From: Ciceribacter thiooxidans
GTDB lineage: Bacteria; Pseudomonadota; Alphaproteobacteria; Rhizobiales; Rhizobiaceae
Length of the DNA stretch: 64,000 nucleotides
Direction: 5' to 3'
Assembly: GCF_014126615.1 (NCBI RefSeq)
Contig: NZ_CP059896.1
Span: 816,501 to 880,500 of the forward strand
How positions within the stretch are numbered: the first letter of the stretch is position 1; every line of letters begins with the position of its first letter. Under the pieces are notes generated by a model. That model saw nothing but the letters and a program-made list of their open reading frames with translations. It made no database searches and was not told where the DNA came from. A program made the position numbers and the translations under genes. Positions 36,201 through 44,234 of this stretch are shown in pieces.

Positions 36201-36939
36201 CGACGACCAGATGCCGGGTATGAGTGGCGTCGATCTCGCGCACCGGGTTCGCGAAGATTCTCGTTTCGGCGACGTGGCAATCGTCTTCCTGACGTCGATG
36301 GATGCGGTCGGCGACGAGCGCGCCTTTGCCCAGCTGAAGGTCGACGCCCAGCTGATGAAGCCCGCCCGCAGCAACCTCCTGCGGAACGCCATCATCGACG
36401 TGGTGCGTGCGGCGCGCCTGCGGCGCGGGCACGCCACGGCGGAAACGGCGCCGCCCGTCCTGCCGCCCCGCAAGCGTCTCTCGTCCGTTGCCACGGCGGA
36501 TATGCAGGAGAGTGTCGTCACGCCAGGCTACGAAATTCTGGTGGCGGAGGACAATGAGGTCAACCAGATCGTCTTCACGCAGATCCTGCAGGCGGCCGGC
36601 CTGAGCTTCGCCATCGTCACCGACGGGCAGGCGGCTGTGGACGCGTGGGAGCGGCATTGCCCGCGTCTGATCCTTATGGATGTTTCGATGCCGGTGATGA
36701 ACGGCCTTCAGGCGACGCAGACGATCCGCGAGCGCGAGAGGGCGGTGGGAGACGGCCGGCACGTCCCGATCATCGGCGTCACCGCCCACGCGCTCGACAG
36801 CGACCGGGACATCTGTCTTGGCGCCGGTATGGACGACTATCTTTCCAAGCCGGTCGGACCGGAGCAACTCGCCGCCAAGATGGAGCGTTGGCTCGTGGAG
36901 TCCCGTGACGGGGAGACGGCCGCCGCTTCAGGCGCCTGA
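33296..36939 (+). pseudogene. Soluble multi-PAS hybrid histidine kinase with two receiver domains, broken by one missing base
   Basis: With one G restored in GGGG at 35918-35921 this is a 1214-residue cytosolic protein without membrane helices. Four to five PAS domains lie at about 10-100, 145-260, 270-385, 400-520 and a weaker one to 640; then HisKA with His680 in FLANMSHEIRTPMNG, the ATPase (NLLGNAIKFTEKG, EDTGVGIPEDK, EGTGLGLAITAGLV), receiver 1 with Asp971 (ALVIDDQMPGMSG) and receiver 2 with Asp1129 (LILMDVSMPVMNG). The break falls right after the G2 box; the next frame resumes as GSIDVESEPGHGSVFTVRLP, exactly the expected continuation. Alternatively it is a truncated kinase plus a separate double-receiver protein at 36043-36939, but the perfect continuation argues for one gene. 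Signal and target unknown. Confidence 0.9.
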
Positions 36940-37659
36940 GCGGGCCGGTTTCACACCGCAGAGCATTTCCCGCTTTCCGGCGAAGCCCTTTCGCCGCTCG
37001 ACCTCGAAGCCTGCGGCAATCAGGTTCCGCCTGACGAAGCCCGCCGCCGCATAGGTCGCGAACGTGCCGCCTTCCACGGTTTTCGAGAATACTGCGTTCA
37101 TCAGTTCGGCCGACCACATGGCGCTGTTGCGGGACGGTGCAAAGCCATCGAGATACCAGGCGTCGAAGGCAAGGCCGGTGGCCGTCACCGAGGCGAGGGC
37201 GTCGCCGCAGACGACCGTCAGCCGGGTCGCCTCGTCGAGGGCGAGGTCGATGGTGCCGCGGGGTTCTGACGGCCAGAGTGCCGCCAGCGCCTCGCGCTCC
37301 GCATCGATCTCCGACCAGCGGGAGAGGGCGCGCGAAAGATCGCTTGCCGACATCGGGTAGAACTCGAAGGAGACGAAGTGCAGCACGCCGCCCGGCCTGC
37401 GCGTGAGCTTCCACTGCCGCCAGGTCTCGCAGGCATTGAGGCCGGTGCCGAAGCCGAGTTCGCCGATCCGGAAGAGTCCGTCCGTCTCCCAGCGCGCCGG
37501 CAGGCCGTTGCCCGAAAGGAAGACATGGCCGCATTCGAGCCGCCCGTCCGTCTGGCAATAAAAGTGATCGCCAAAGGCGGCCGAATAGGGCATATCGCCC
37601 TCGTGCCACAAGAGCGTGCCGCTGTCGCCGGCCGTCGGTGTCGAAGTGGAACCTGTCAT
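36928..37659 (-). CDS. mnmD: tRNA 5-methylaminomethyl-2-thiouridine methyltransferase
   Basis: A 243-residue SAM-dependent methyltransferase that completes the wobble-uridine modification at tRNA position 34. The SAM site IGELGFGTGLNACETWRQW and the family motifs SFEFYPMSASDLSRAL, AWYLDGFAPSRNSAMWS and GGTFATYAAAGFVRRNL are present; the end FAGKREMLCGVKP is typical of MnmD. In enterobacteria this is one half of the fused MnmC. Here it stands alone, its start codon sharing the palindrome CATG with the divergent FAD oxidoreductase, possibly the missing MnmC half. The 3' end overlaps the convergent kinase gene by 12 bases. Confidence 0.92.
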   Translation of the reverse strand: MTGSTSTPTAGDSGTLLWHEGDMPYSAAFGDHFYCQTDGRLECGHVFLSGNGLPARWETDGLFRIGELGFGTGLNACETWRQWKLTRRPGGVLHFVSFEFYPMSASDLSRALSRWSEIDAEREALAALWPSEPRGTIDLALDEATRLTVVCGDALASVTATGLAFDAWYLDGFAPSRNSAMWSAELMNAVFSKTVEGGTFATYAAAGFVRRNLIAAGFEVERRKGFAGKREMLCGVKPARSGA

Positions 37660-38836
37660 GCAATTAGCCGATACTGCTCATGTCCGCGCGGGTCAATCGC
37701 GCGCCGGCCTCCTGATCGTCGGCGGCGGCGTCATGGGGCTCTGGGCGGCTGTCCAGGCCGAGCGACGCGGCATCGATACGCTGCTGATCGACAGCGGCGA
37801 GATCGGCCACGGGGCAAGCGGCGGTTTCATGGGCGCGCTGATGCCGCATATGCCGGACAACTGGTCGGACAAAAAGCAGTTCCAGTTCGATGCACTCGTC
37901 TCGCTGGAAGAGGAGATTGGTCGCCTCGAGCGCGAAACCGGCGTTTCGGCGGGCTACCGGCGCAGCGGCCGGCTGATCCCGCTGCCGAAGCCGCATCTGA
38001 GAGTGATCGCCGAAAAGCACGAGAAGGAGGCCGGCGAGCGCTGGATCGCAGGTGACCGCCGTTTCGCCTGGAGCGTGCGTGACGGATCGCCCTGCGGAAA
38101 CGGCTGGCCGGCCACCGATCACGCCACAGCTGGCGTCGTCTTCGATACGCTCGCAGCACATGTCTTCCCGCGCCGCGTTTCGGCTCTCCTCGGCGCCTTC
38201 CTGCGTTCTGCGCGACACGTGAAGATTCGCGAAGGTGCCGAACTCGACCGCCTCGACGCCGCTCGCAGCATCGCCGTCCTCTCCACCGGAGAGGAGGTAG
38301 CATTCGGCCACGTCATCGTCGCGGCCGGATACCGTTCGTTCCCGATCCTGGAGGCGCTGGGTGCGCCGTTTCCCCGTCCGCTCGGCCAGCCGGTGAAGGG
38401 GCAGGCTGCCTTGCTCTCCGCCGATATCGATCCCGACCTTCCGCTCCTCTATCTGGACGGTCTCTATATCGTCCCGCATGAGGGCGGGCGTGTCGCGATC
38501 GGCAGCACCAGCGAGAACCGCTTTGCCGATCCCTTCTCGACCGACGAACAGCTGGACGAGATTGTCGCGCGTGCGCGCCTCCTCGCGCCGGGGCTTGAAG
38601 ACGCCGAGGTGATTGAGCGCTGGGCCGGCCTGCGGCCGAAGGCGATCGACCGCGATCCGATGGTGGGAGAGCATCCCGACCACTGCAACGTGATCGCGCT
38701 GACCGGCGGTTTCAAGGTCAGTTTCGGTCTCGCGCACCGGCTTGCCGATGCCGCCCTGCAGGTCGTCGAGGGCGGTACGCCGGTCCTTCCGGCGTCCTTC
38801 CATCTTTCGAGCCATATCGCCGTCGCTTCTCGTTAA
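37658..38836 (+). CDS. FAD-dependent oxidoreductase, possible MnmC1-like partner of MnmD
   Basis: A 392-residue D-amino-acid-oxidase-family enzyme. FAD motif LLIVGGGVMGLWAAVQAERR (about 19-45), IDSGEIGHGASGGFMGALMP, and a second FAD contact at the C-terminus, VIALTGGFKVSFGLAHRLAD. In the fused enterobacterial MnmC an oxidase of this fold removes the carboxymethyl group before MnmD methylates; the divergent neighbour mnmD suggests that role. Other substrates such as glycine or D-amino acids are possible. The ATG overlaps the mnmD start on the other strand by two bases, so each ribosome site lies inside the other gene. Confidence 0.85.
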   Translation: MQLADTAHVRAGQSRAGLLIVGGGVMGLWAAVQAERRGIDTLLIDSGEIGHGASGGFMGALMPHMPDNWSDKKQFQFDALVSLEEEIGRLERETGVSAGYRRSGRLIPLPKPHLRVIAEKHEKEAGERWIAGDRRFAWSVRDGSPCGNGWPATDHATAGVVFDTLAAHVFPRRVSALLGAFLRSARHVKIREGAELDRLDAARSIAVLSTGEEVAFGHVIVAAGYRSFPILEALGAPFPRPLGQPVKGQAALLSADIDPDLPLLYLDGLYIVPHEGGRVAIGSTSENRFADPFSTDEQLDEIVARARLLAPGLEDAEVIERWAGLRPKAIDRDPMVGEHPDHCNVIALTGGFKVSFGLAHRLADAALQVVEGGTPVLPASFHLSSHIAVASR

Positions 38837-38949
38837 GCGAGAAATTTCAACGGTCTCCCGTCGTCATACTGTCACGCAAATCACCTATCTGCTGCGTGTA
38901 ACGGCGATTGCTAAAATGCGTCGCCAGGACGTCACGCGGAGAAGTTGCG

Positions 38950-39656
38950 ATGCGGTATGCGATCTATTTCACGCCGCCCCGGGCGATGCCCTGGCGCATG
39001 CCGCGTCAGTCTGGCTCGGGCGGAACGTCTTCAGCGGCCTTCCGGTCGATCATCCGGTCGTGCCCGGTCTCGGTCTGCACGAAATTGCGTTCCATACGGC
39101 GCTGCCGCGCCGTACCGGCTTCCATGCGACCTTCAAGGCGCCGTTCCGGCTGGCGGAGGGGCAGACCGAATCGTCGCTTCTCAACCGTCTCATGCGGTTT
39201 GCCGGCAGCATCGAGCCGGTCGCGCTGCCGCGGCTGGAAGTCGCGCGGCTCGGTGATTTCTATGGCCTGCTGCTGTCGAAGACCTGCCCGCCGCTCGACC
39301 ACCTCGCGGCCTCCGTCGTCCAGGAGTTCGACGCCTTCCGGGCGCCGTTCAGCGAGGCGGAGATCGAACGGCGCAGTCCGGAAGGACTGTCGGCGCCGCA
39401 GTTCGCCAATCTCTACCGCTGGGGCCATCCTTACGTGATGGACGAGTTCCGCTTTCACATGACGTTGACGGGGCCGCTGCTCGCCAAGGATTTCCAGAGG
39501 GTGGAGGTGGCGCTTCGCCACCATTTCGATCCGGTGCTGCAGGAGCGGCCGGTGGTTGCTAATCTCGCGCTCGTCGTCGAGCGGGAGCCCGGCGCCCCGT
39601 TCCAGGTGCATTCGCTGCACCCGCTCGGCCGGATTTCGGTGCGCAAGATCGCATGA
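38950..39656 (+). pseudogene. DUF1045 2H-phosphoesterase-like protein, broken by one missing base
   Basis: The start MRYAIYFTPP is the typical N-terminus of this family. After the CCCC run at 38977-38980 the reading continues in another frame, GDALAHAASVWLGRNVFSGL, and stays open to the end (PLGRISVRKIA). Restoring one C gives 235 residues, the usual length. Two H-x-T motifs, GFHATFKAPF and FHMTLTGP, mark the 2H phosphoesterase fold. Relatives occur in phosphonate-utilisation operons, but no phn gene is seen here. A longer upstream ORF in the second frame overlaps the oxidoreductase gene and is not the real N-terminus. Confidence 0.85.
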
Positions 39657-39766
39657 CGGTCTGTCGCGATCGTTGATGTGGCGCTGCAGCATGCGTCGTC
39701 TTTTCCGTCTCGACATCGCCGGTCTCCATGCTTACCGTTCGGCATCCGCATGGCGAAGGTGATTTG

Positions 39767-40690
39767 ATGCTGAAGGATGATTATCCGCGTGATCTCGTCG
39801 GCTACGGCCGCGCCGCTCCCGATCCGAAATGGCCGAACGATGCCCGCATTGCCGTGCAGTTCGTGGTCAATTACGAGGAGGGCGGCGAAAGCTCGATCCT
39901 CGACGGCGATCCGGCGTCGGAAAACCTGCTTTCCGAAATCGTCGGTGCGCAGCCCTGGCCGGGCCAGCGCAACCTCAACATGGAATCGATTTACGAATAC
40001 GGTTCCCGGGCCGGTTTCTGGCGGCTCTGGCGGATGTTCACCGAACGCAAGGTGCCGGTGACCGTCTACGGCGTCACGCTCGCCATGGCCCGCAACCGGG
40101 AAGCGGTTGCCGCGATGACGGAAGCCGGATGGGAGATCGCCAGCCACGGCTACCGATGGCTCGAATACAAGGACTTTCCGGAGGAGGTCGAACGCCAGCA
40201 CATTCTCGAGGCGGTGCGCCTGCACAAGGAACTGACCGGCTCGCACCCGCTCGGCATGTACCAGGGCAAACCTTCGAAAAACACGCTCAGGCTCGTCATG
40301 GAGGAGGGCGGCTTCCTCTATTCCTCGGACAGCTATGCCGACGATCTGCCCTACTGGGTGAAGGGCGTGGACGGAAAGCCCTTCCTCATCATTCCCTATA
40401 CGCTCGAAACCAACGACATGCGGTTTGCGACGCCGCAAGGCTTCAATTCCGGCGACCAGTTCTTCACCTATCTGAAAGACGCCTTCGACGTGCTCTACGA
40501 AGAAGGGAAGAACGGGGCGCCCAAGATGATGAATGTCGGCCTGCACTGCCGTCTCGCCGGCAGGCCCGGCCGCGCCGCGGCGCTCGCCCGCTTCATCGAT
40601 TACGTGCTCTCGCACGAGAAGGTCTGGGTGCCGCGTCGAATCGAGATCGCCCGCCACTGGCACGAACACCACAAGCCGGACAGCATCTGA
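39767..40690 (+). CDS. puuE: Allantoinase, polysaccharide-deacetylase type (PuuE)
   Basis: Hydrolyses allantoin to allantoate. The 307-residue protein has the PuuE start YPRDLVGYGRAAPDPKWPND, the NodB-fold parts QFVVNYEEGGESSILDGD, ASHGYRWLEYKDFP, GMYQGKPSKNTLRLVMEEGG and the end GRPGRAAALARFIDYVLSHE. Unlike amidohydrolase allantoinases it belongs to the deacetylase fold and is thought to be metal-independent. Start chosen at MLKDDYPRD behind AAGGTGA; an upstream ATG adds 13 untypical residues. First gene of puuE-uraD-alc, with spacers of one base each. Confidence 0.95.
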   Translation: MLKDDYPRDLVGYGRAAPDPKWPNDARIAVQFVVNYEEGGESSILDGDPASENLLSEIVGAQPWPGQRNLNMESIYEYGSRAGFWRLWRMFTERKVPVTVYGVTLAMARNREAVAAMTEAGWEIASHGYRWLEYKDFPEEVERQHILEAVRLHKELTGSHPLGMYQGKPSKNTLRLVMEEGGFLYSSDSYADDLPYWVKGVDGKPFLIIPYTLETNDMRFATPQGFNSGDQFFTYLKDAFDVLYEEGKNGAPKMMNVGLHCRLAGRPGRAAALARFIDYVLSHEKVWVPRRIEIARHWHEHHKPDSI

Positions 40691-40691
40691 C

Positions 40692-41192
40692 ATGGTGAGC
40701 AGAAACGGCTTCATCTCCCGCTTCGGCGGCGTCTTCGAACACTCGCCCTTCATTGCCGAGCGTGCCTTCGATGCCGGTGGCGTTCGCGAGCCGCTGACGG
40801 CGGCTGGCGCGCACGCGGCGATGTGCGCGGCATTCCGTTCTGCGAGCGAAGCAGAACGGCTCGGCGTGCTGCGCGCCCACCCGGACCTCGCGGGGCGGCT
40901 GGCAATCGCCGGCGAGCTGACCGAGGACAGCCGCAAGGAGCAGGCCGGCGCCGGCCTCGACCGGCTGTCGCCTGCCGAGCACGCCCGTTTCACCGCGCTC
41001 AACGAGGCGTATACGACGAAGTTCGGCTTTCCCTTCATCATCGCCGTCAAGGGGCTGACCAGGGACGATATCCTGTCCGCCTTCGAAGCACGGATCGCCA
41101 ACAGCCGCGAACAGGAATTCGAAACCGCCTGTGCGCAGGTCGAGAAGATCGCCCGCCTTCGCCTCGAAAGTCTCATCCCGGAGAACGACTGA
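40692..41192 (+). CDS. uraD: OHCU decarboxylase (UraD)
   Basis: Converts 2-oxo-4-hydroxy-4-carboxy-5-ureidoimidazoline to (S)-allantoin, the step after UraH. The 166 residues are all helical. Family motifs are FGGVFEHSPFIAERAF, AHPDLAG with the catalytic His region, LTEDSRKEQAGAGLDRL, YTTKFGFPFIIAVKG and the final arginine-rich helix. Complete. It starts one base after the puuE stop. Confidence 0.95.
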   Translation: MVSRNGFISRFGGVFEHSPFIAERAFDAGGVREPLTAAGAHAAMCAAFRSASEAERLGVLRAHPDLAGRLAIAGELTEDSRKEQAGAGLDRLSPAEHARFTALNEAYTTKFGFPFIIAVKGLTRDDILSAFEARIANSREQEFETACAQVEKIARLRLESLIPEND

Positions 41193-41193
41193 C

Positions 41194-42216
41194 ATGCCCG
41201 AAATTTCGACCGTCCTCCTGCCGGATTTCGCGGCAGGCTGCGTCAACCTCGCCTCCGCCCGCCTCGGGGCGAAGGGCGTCTTTGCGACCGACGCGTTCTT
41301 CGCGCCGCTGGAGCGCATGCTGAACGACGCGCCCGCTACCTTCGATCCCGAACTCTACGACGACAACGGCAAGTACATGGACGGCTGGGAGAGTCGCCGC
41401 AAGCGCGTGCCCGGCCACGACTGGTCGGTGATCCGGCTCGCCATGCCGGGACGCATCGCCGGTTTTGACGTCGATACGCACTTCTTTACCGGGAATTATC
41501 CGCCGCACTGCTCGATCGAAGCCGCCTTCGTGGCCGACGGCGACCCGACGGATGCGACCGAATGGACCGAGCTTCTGCCGAAGAGCCCGCTCGGTCCCTC
41601 GGCGCAGCACTTCTTTGCGAATGCTGATCGCGAGCGGGTCTGGACGCATCTTCGCCTGCACATCTATCCCGATGGTGGCATTGCCCGGCTCCGCGTCTAC
41701 GGGACGGCCTATTTCGACTGGTCGAAGGTCGCGGCGGACGAGGAAATCGATCTCGCCTACATCTTCCATGGTGCGAAATCGCTCGCATGGTCGGATGCCC
41801 ATTACGGCCATCCCGACAAGATGCTCGGACCGGGACGCGGCCTCAACATGGGCGACGGCTGGGAGACCAAGCGCCGTCGCGGGCCGGGTCACGACTGGGC
41901 GGTGATCCGCCTCGGCCATCCCGGCATCATCCGCCGGGTCGTCGTAGACACGCACTTTTTCAAGGGAAATTATCCCGACACTTGCGAATTGCTCGGCGCC
42001 TATCTGCCGGAACTCGGCGACACGCTGTCGGAAGCCGACATCGCGGCATCGGAGGCCTGGAAGCCGATTCTTTCCCGCCAGAAGCTGGAGATGGACAAGG
42101 TCCACGAGTACGCCGGCGAGGCGATCGCCGATATCGGGCCGGTGACCCATGTCCGTTTCGCCATGCACCCCGACGGCGGCGTCATGCGTCTGCGGCTCTT
42201 CGGGGTGAAGGCCTGA
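41194..42216 (+). CDS. alc: Allantoicase
   Basis: Splits allantoate into urea and ureidoglycolate. The 340 residues show the internal duplication of this family: MDGWESRRKRVPGHDWSVIR with THFFTGNYPPHCSIEA in the first half, and GDGWETKRRRGPGHDWAVIR with THFFKGNYPDTCELLG in the second. The end is THVRFAMHPDGGVMRLRLFG. Full length. It follows uraD by one base. Release of urea implies a urease elsewhere; none is in this window. Confidence 0.96.
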   Translation: MPEISTVLLPDFAAGCVNLASARLGAKGVFATDAFFAPLERMLNDAPATFDPELYDDNGKYMDGWESRRKRVPGHDWSVIRLAMPGRIAGFDVDTHFFTGNYPPHCSIEAAFVADGDPTDATEWTELLPKSPLGPSAQHFFANADRERVWTHLRLHIYPDGGIARLRVYGTAYFDWSKVAADEEIDLAYIFHGAKSLAWSDAHYGHPDKMLGPGRGLNMGDGWETKRRRGPGHDWAVIRLGHPGIIRRVVVDTHFFKGNYPDTCELLGAYLPELGDTLSEADIAASEAWKPILSRQKLEMDKVHEYAGEAIADIGPVTHVRFAMHPDGGVMRLRLFGVKA

Positions 42217-42234
42217 TCTGGAATCCGGGGCGCG

Positions 42235-42411
42235 CTACTGCTTGCGCGCCTCTTCGTCTTCGCGGATCGCTTCCTCGTGATACCAGCTGCCGCAACCGCT
42301 GTCGTAGATCAGCGGACGGGGCCGGTTTTCCTGCGCGTCCTTCCGCCTCTGGATGTTGCGAACCGGGAACTCGTAGATCTTCGCAGATTCCCGAACGATG
42401 TTCGTCGCCAT
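42235..42411 (-). CDS. DUF2735 small protein
   Basis: A 58-codon gene reading away from glnII. The product begins MATNIVRESAKIYEFPVRN, continues with a basic stretch RRKDAQENRPRP and ends with SGCGSWYHEEAIREDEEARK. This layout (RESAKIY.FPVR near the start, a Cys and WYHE.AI near the end) is that of the rhizobial DUF2735 family. The ATG follows GAGAGG. The gene converges with alc, 18 bases after the alc stop. It shares the regulatory region with glnII and may respond to the same nitrogen signal, though no sigma-54 site points toward it. Confidence 0.82.
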   Translation of the reverse strand: MATNIVRESAKIYEFPVRNIQRRKDAQENRPRPLIYDSGCGSWYHEEAIREDEEARKQ

Positions 42412-42490
42412 ACTGCTGCCTCTCGTTTTCCGTCATGCACCGGGAACGCCCGAGCCCGACGATTTGTTTCTAGCAGTTTTTGAAAGCGAA

Positions 42491-42507
42491 TGCACATCAA
42501 ATGTGCT
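42491..42507. promoter_or_regulatory. Candidate NtrC binding site upstream of glnII
   Basis: TGCACATCAAATGTGCT contains the dyad GCACAT-CAA-ATGTGC and keeps the TGCAC...GTGC ends of the NtrC consensus TGCACCA-N3-TGGTGCA. A half site, TGCACCA, follows at 42532-42538. Both lie about 200 bases upstream of the sigma-54 promoter, a normal distance for this enhancer-binding protein. Confidence 0.6.
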
Positions 42508-42712
42508 TGTTGCATAAAATTTGGGCAATTTTGCACCAATAACGATGCTGAGCATGAATTCATCATGACGCCCTTCTGTCGGCGGTCAAAAGTGAGGCAG
42601 GTCACAGTCCATGTGTCGGGCGGAAAATGTTAAGGAATCTTCACATTTCGGACCGGTCTGCGGCCCCGCGCCTGTGACAAATCGTACTGCCTCCGGTGTG
42701 CCCGATCGCAAT

Positions 42713-42728
42713 TGGCACGGTTCCTGCT
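42713..42728 (+). promoter_or_regulatory. Sigma-54 (RpoN) promoter of glnII
   Basis: TGGCACGGTTCCTGCT matches the sigma-54 consensus TGGCAC-N5-TTGC(A/T), with the invariant GG and GC exactly 12 bases apart. Transcription would start near 42739, about 70 bases before the glnII start. Sigma-54 control of glnII by NtrC is established in rhizobia. Confidence 0.85.
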
Positions 42729-42809
42729 TCATTGCATGCGGAATGGCGTCGCCCGGAGGTTCGGCCTTTGTCGCGCGTCAGATGAGTGCCCACTGAAGAG
42801 AGACCAAGG

Positions 42810-43844
42810 ATGACCAAGTACAAACTCGAGTATATCTGGCTCGACGGTTACAAGCCGGTAGCGAACCTCCGCGGCAAGACGCAGGTCAAGGAATTCGACA
42901 ACTTCCCGACCCTCGAACAGCTCCCGCTCTGGGGCTTCGACGGCTCTTCGACGATGCAGGCCGAAGGCCACAGCTCCGACTGCGTGCTGAAGCCCGTCGC
43001 CGTCTATCCGGACCCGGCCCGCACGAACGGCGTTCTCGTCATGTGCGAAGTCATGATGCCGGATGGCGTCACGCCGCACGCCTCCAACACCCGCGCCACC
43101 ATCCTCGATGACGACGACGCATGGTTCGGCTTCGAACAGGAATACTTCTTCTACGAAAACGGTCGTCCGCTCGGCTTCCCGGAACAGGGTTTCCCGGCGC
43201 CGCAGGGCCCGTATTACACCGGCGTCGGTTACAAGAACGTCGGTGCGATCGCTCGCGAGATCGTCGAGGAGCACCTCGACCTCTGCCTCGAAGCCGGCAT
43301 CAACCATGAAGGCATCAACGCCGAAGTGGCCAAGGGCCAGTGGGAATTCCAGGTCTTCGGCAAGGGCTCCAAGAAGGCCGCCGACCAGATCTGGATGGCG
43401 CGCTACCTGCTTCTGCGTCTTTGCGAAAAGTACGGCATCGACGTCGAATTCCACTGCAAGCCGCTCGGTGACACCGACTGGAACGGTTCGGGCATGCACT
43501 GCAACTTCTCGACCAAGTACATGCGCGAAGTGGGCGGCAAGGAATACTTCGAAGCCCTCATGGCTGCCTTCGCGAAGAACTGGAAGGAGCACATCGACGT
43601 CTACGGTCCGGACAACCATATGCGCCTGACCGGCAAGCACGAGACGGCTCCGTGGAACAAGTTCTCCTACGGCATTGCCGACCGCGGCGCCTCGATCCGC
43701 GTTCCGCATTCCTTCGCCAACAACGGCTACCGCGGCTATCTCGAAGACCGCCGTCCGAACTCCCAGGGCGACCCCTATGCGATCGCCTCGCAGGTTCTGA
43801 AGACGATCTCGGAAGTCCCGCTGGCGGCTTCTGTCGCCGCCTGA
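42810..43844 (+). CDS. glnII: Glutamine synthetase II (eukaryote-type)
   Basis: Joins ammonium and glutamate to glutamine with ATP. The 344-residue protein is of the short GSII type: TKYKLEYIWLDGYKPVANLR, LPLWGFDGSSTMQAEGHSSD, AWFGFEQEYFFYENGRPLGF, GQWEFQVFG, DTDWNGSGMHCNFSTKYMR, GADRG-type loop IADRGASIRVP and YLEDRRPNSQGDPY. It lacks the adenylylation loop of GSI, so activity is set mostly by transcription through the NtrC/sigma-54 promoter. The ATG follows ACCAAGG. Its position within a pathway that releases ammonium from purines is fitting. A strong terminator follows. Confidence 0.97.
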   Translation: MTKYKLEYIWLDGYKPVANLRGKTQVKEFDNFPTLEQLPLWGFDGSSTMQAEGHSSDCVLKPVAVYPDPARTNGVLVMCEVMMPDGVTPHASNTRATILDDDDAWFGFEQEYFFYENGRPLGFPEQGFPAPQGPYYTGVGYKNVGAIAREIVEEHLDLCLEAGINHEGINAEVAKGQWEFQVFGKGSKKAADQIWMARYLLLRLCEKYGIDVEFHCKPLGDTDWNGSGMHCNFSTKYMREVGGKEYFEALMAAFAKNWKEHIDVYGPDNHMRLTGKHETAPWNKFSYGIADRGASIRVPHSFANNGYRGYLEDRRPNSQGDPYAIASQVLKTISEVPLAASVAA

Positions 43845-43870
43845 TCGCTGACGATCGATCTGCCATCGCG

Positions 43871-43899
43871 ACAGCGCCGGTGAAAGCCGGCGCTGTTTT
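43871..43899 (+). terminator. Rho-independent terminator of glnII
   Basis: ACAGCGCCGG and CCGGCGCTGT form a perfect 10-bp stem with a six-base loop (TGAAAG), followed by TTTTCGTTT. Confidence 0.9.
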
Positions 43900-43943
43900 C
43901 GTTTGCGCAGGTCTCCGCTATATTGGCGAAAGGAGACACAGAG

Positions 43944-44234
43944 ATGCGCCCCTCGGAAGCTTTGGAAAAGAACAGGCAGGCGATCCGCGAAGCGACGAAG
44001 CGCTTCAACGCGGCGAATCCCCGCGTCTTCGGCTCGGTTGTTCGCGGCGAGGACGGACCGGACAGCGACCTGGATATTCTGGTCGATCCACTGCCGGGGA
44101 CGACGCTCTTTGATCTCGGAGGGCTTCTGGAAGAACTTCAGACCCTGCTTCGCTGCAGGGTGGACATCGTCACGCCGGGCGGGCTGCCGCACCGCATCCG
44201 GCAGCGCGTGCTTCTTGAGGCGACGGACGTATGA
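43944..44234 (+). CDS. mntA: MNT-type nucleotidyltransferase antitoxin (MntA)
   Basis: A 96-residue minimal nucleotidyltransferase. The polymerase-beta motif GSVVRGEDGPDSDLDILVD gives GS-x10-DxD, so the catalytic Asp pair is present; the rest is DLGGLLEELQTLLRCRVDIV and HRIRQRVLLEATDV. In characterised HepT-MntA pairs this protein neutralises the HEPN toxin by AMPylating its active-site tyrosine. The ATG follows AAAGGAGA, directly behind the glnII terminator. Its stop overlaps the hepT start (ATGA). Confidence 0.9.
   Translation: MRPSEALEKNRQAIREATKRFNAANPRVFGSVVRGEDGPDSDLDILVDPLPGTTLFDLGGLLEELQTLLRCRVDIVTPGGLPHRIRQRVLLEATDV

Noticed and set aside
35224..36867. A 547-codon open frame opposite the hybrid kinase
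   Set aside because: Antisense shadow of a conserved gene; no recognisable domain and no start signal.
36043..36939. A separate double-receiver response regulator gene
   Set aside because: The upstream frame resumes exactly at the expected residue after the kinase ATPase domain, so it is the tail of one protein interrupted by a missing base.
39455..41176. A 573-codon open frame opposite the DUF1045, puuE and uraD genes
   Set aside because: It spans three conserved genes on the other strand and matches no family.
42730..42809. A glutamine-type riboswitch in the glnII leader
   Set aside because: The leader is only about 70 bases and shows no conserved riboswitch core; promoter control explains regulation.
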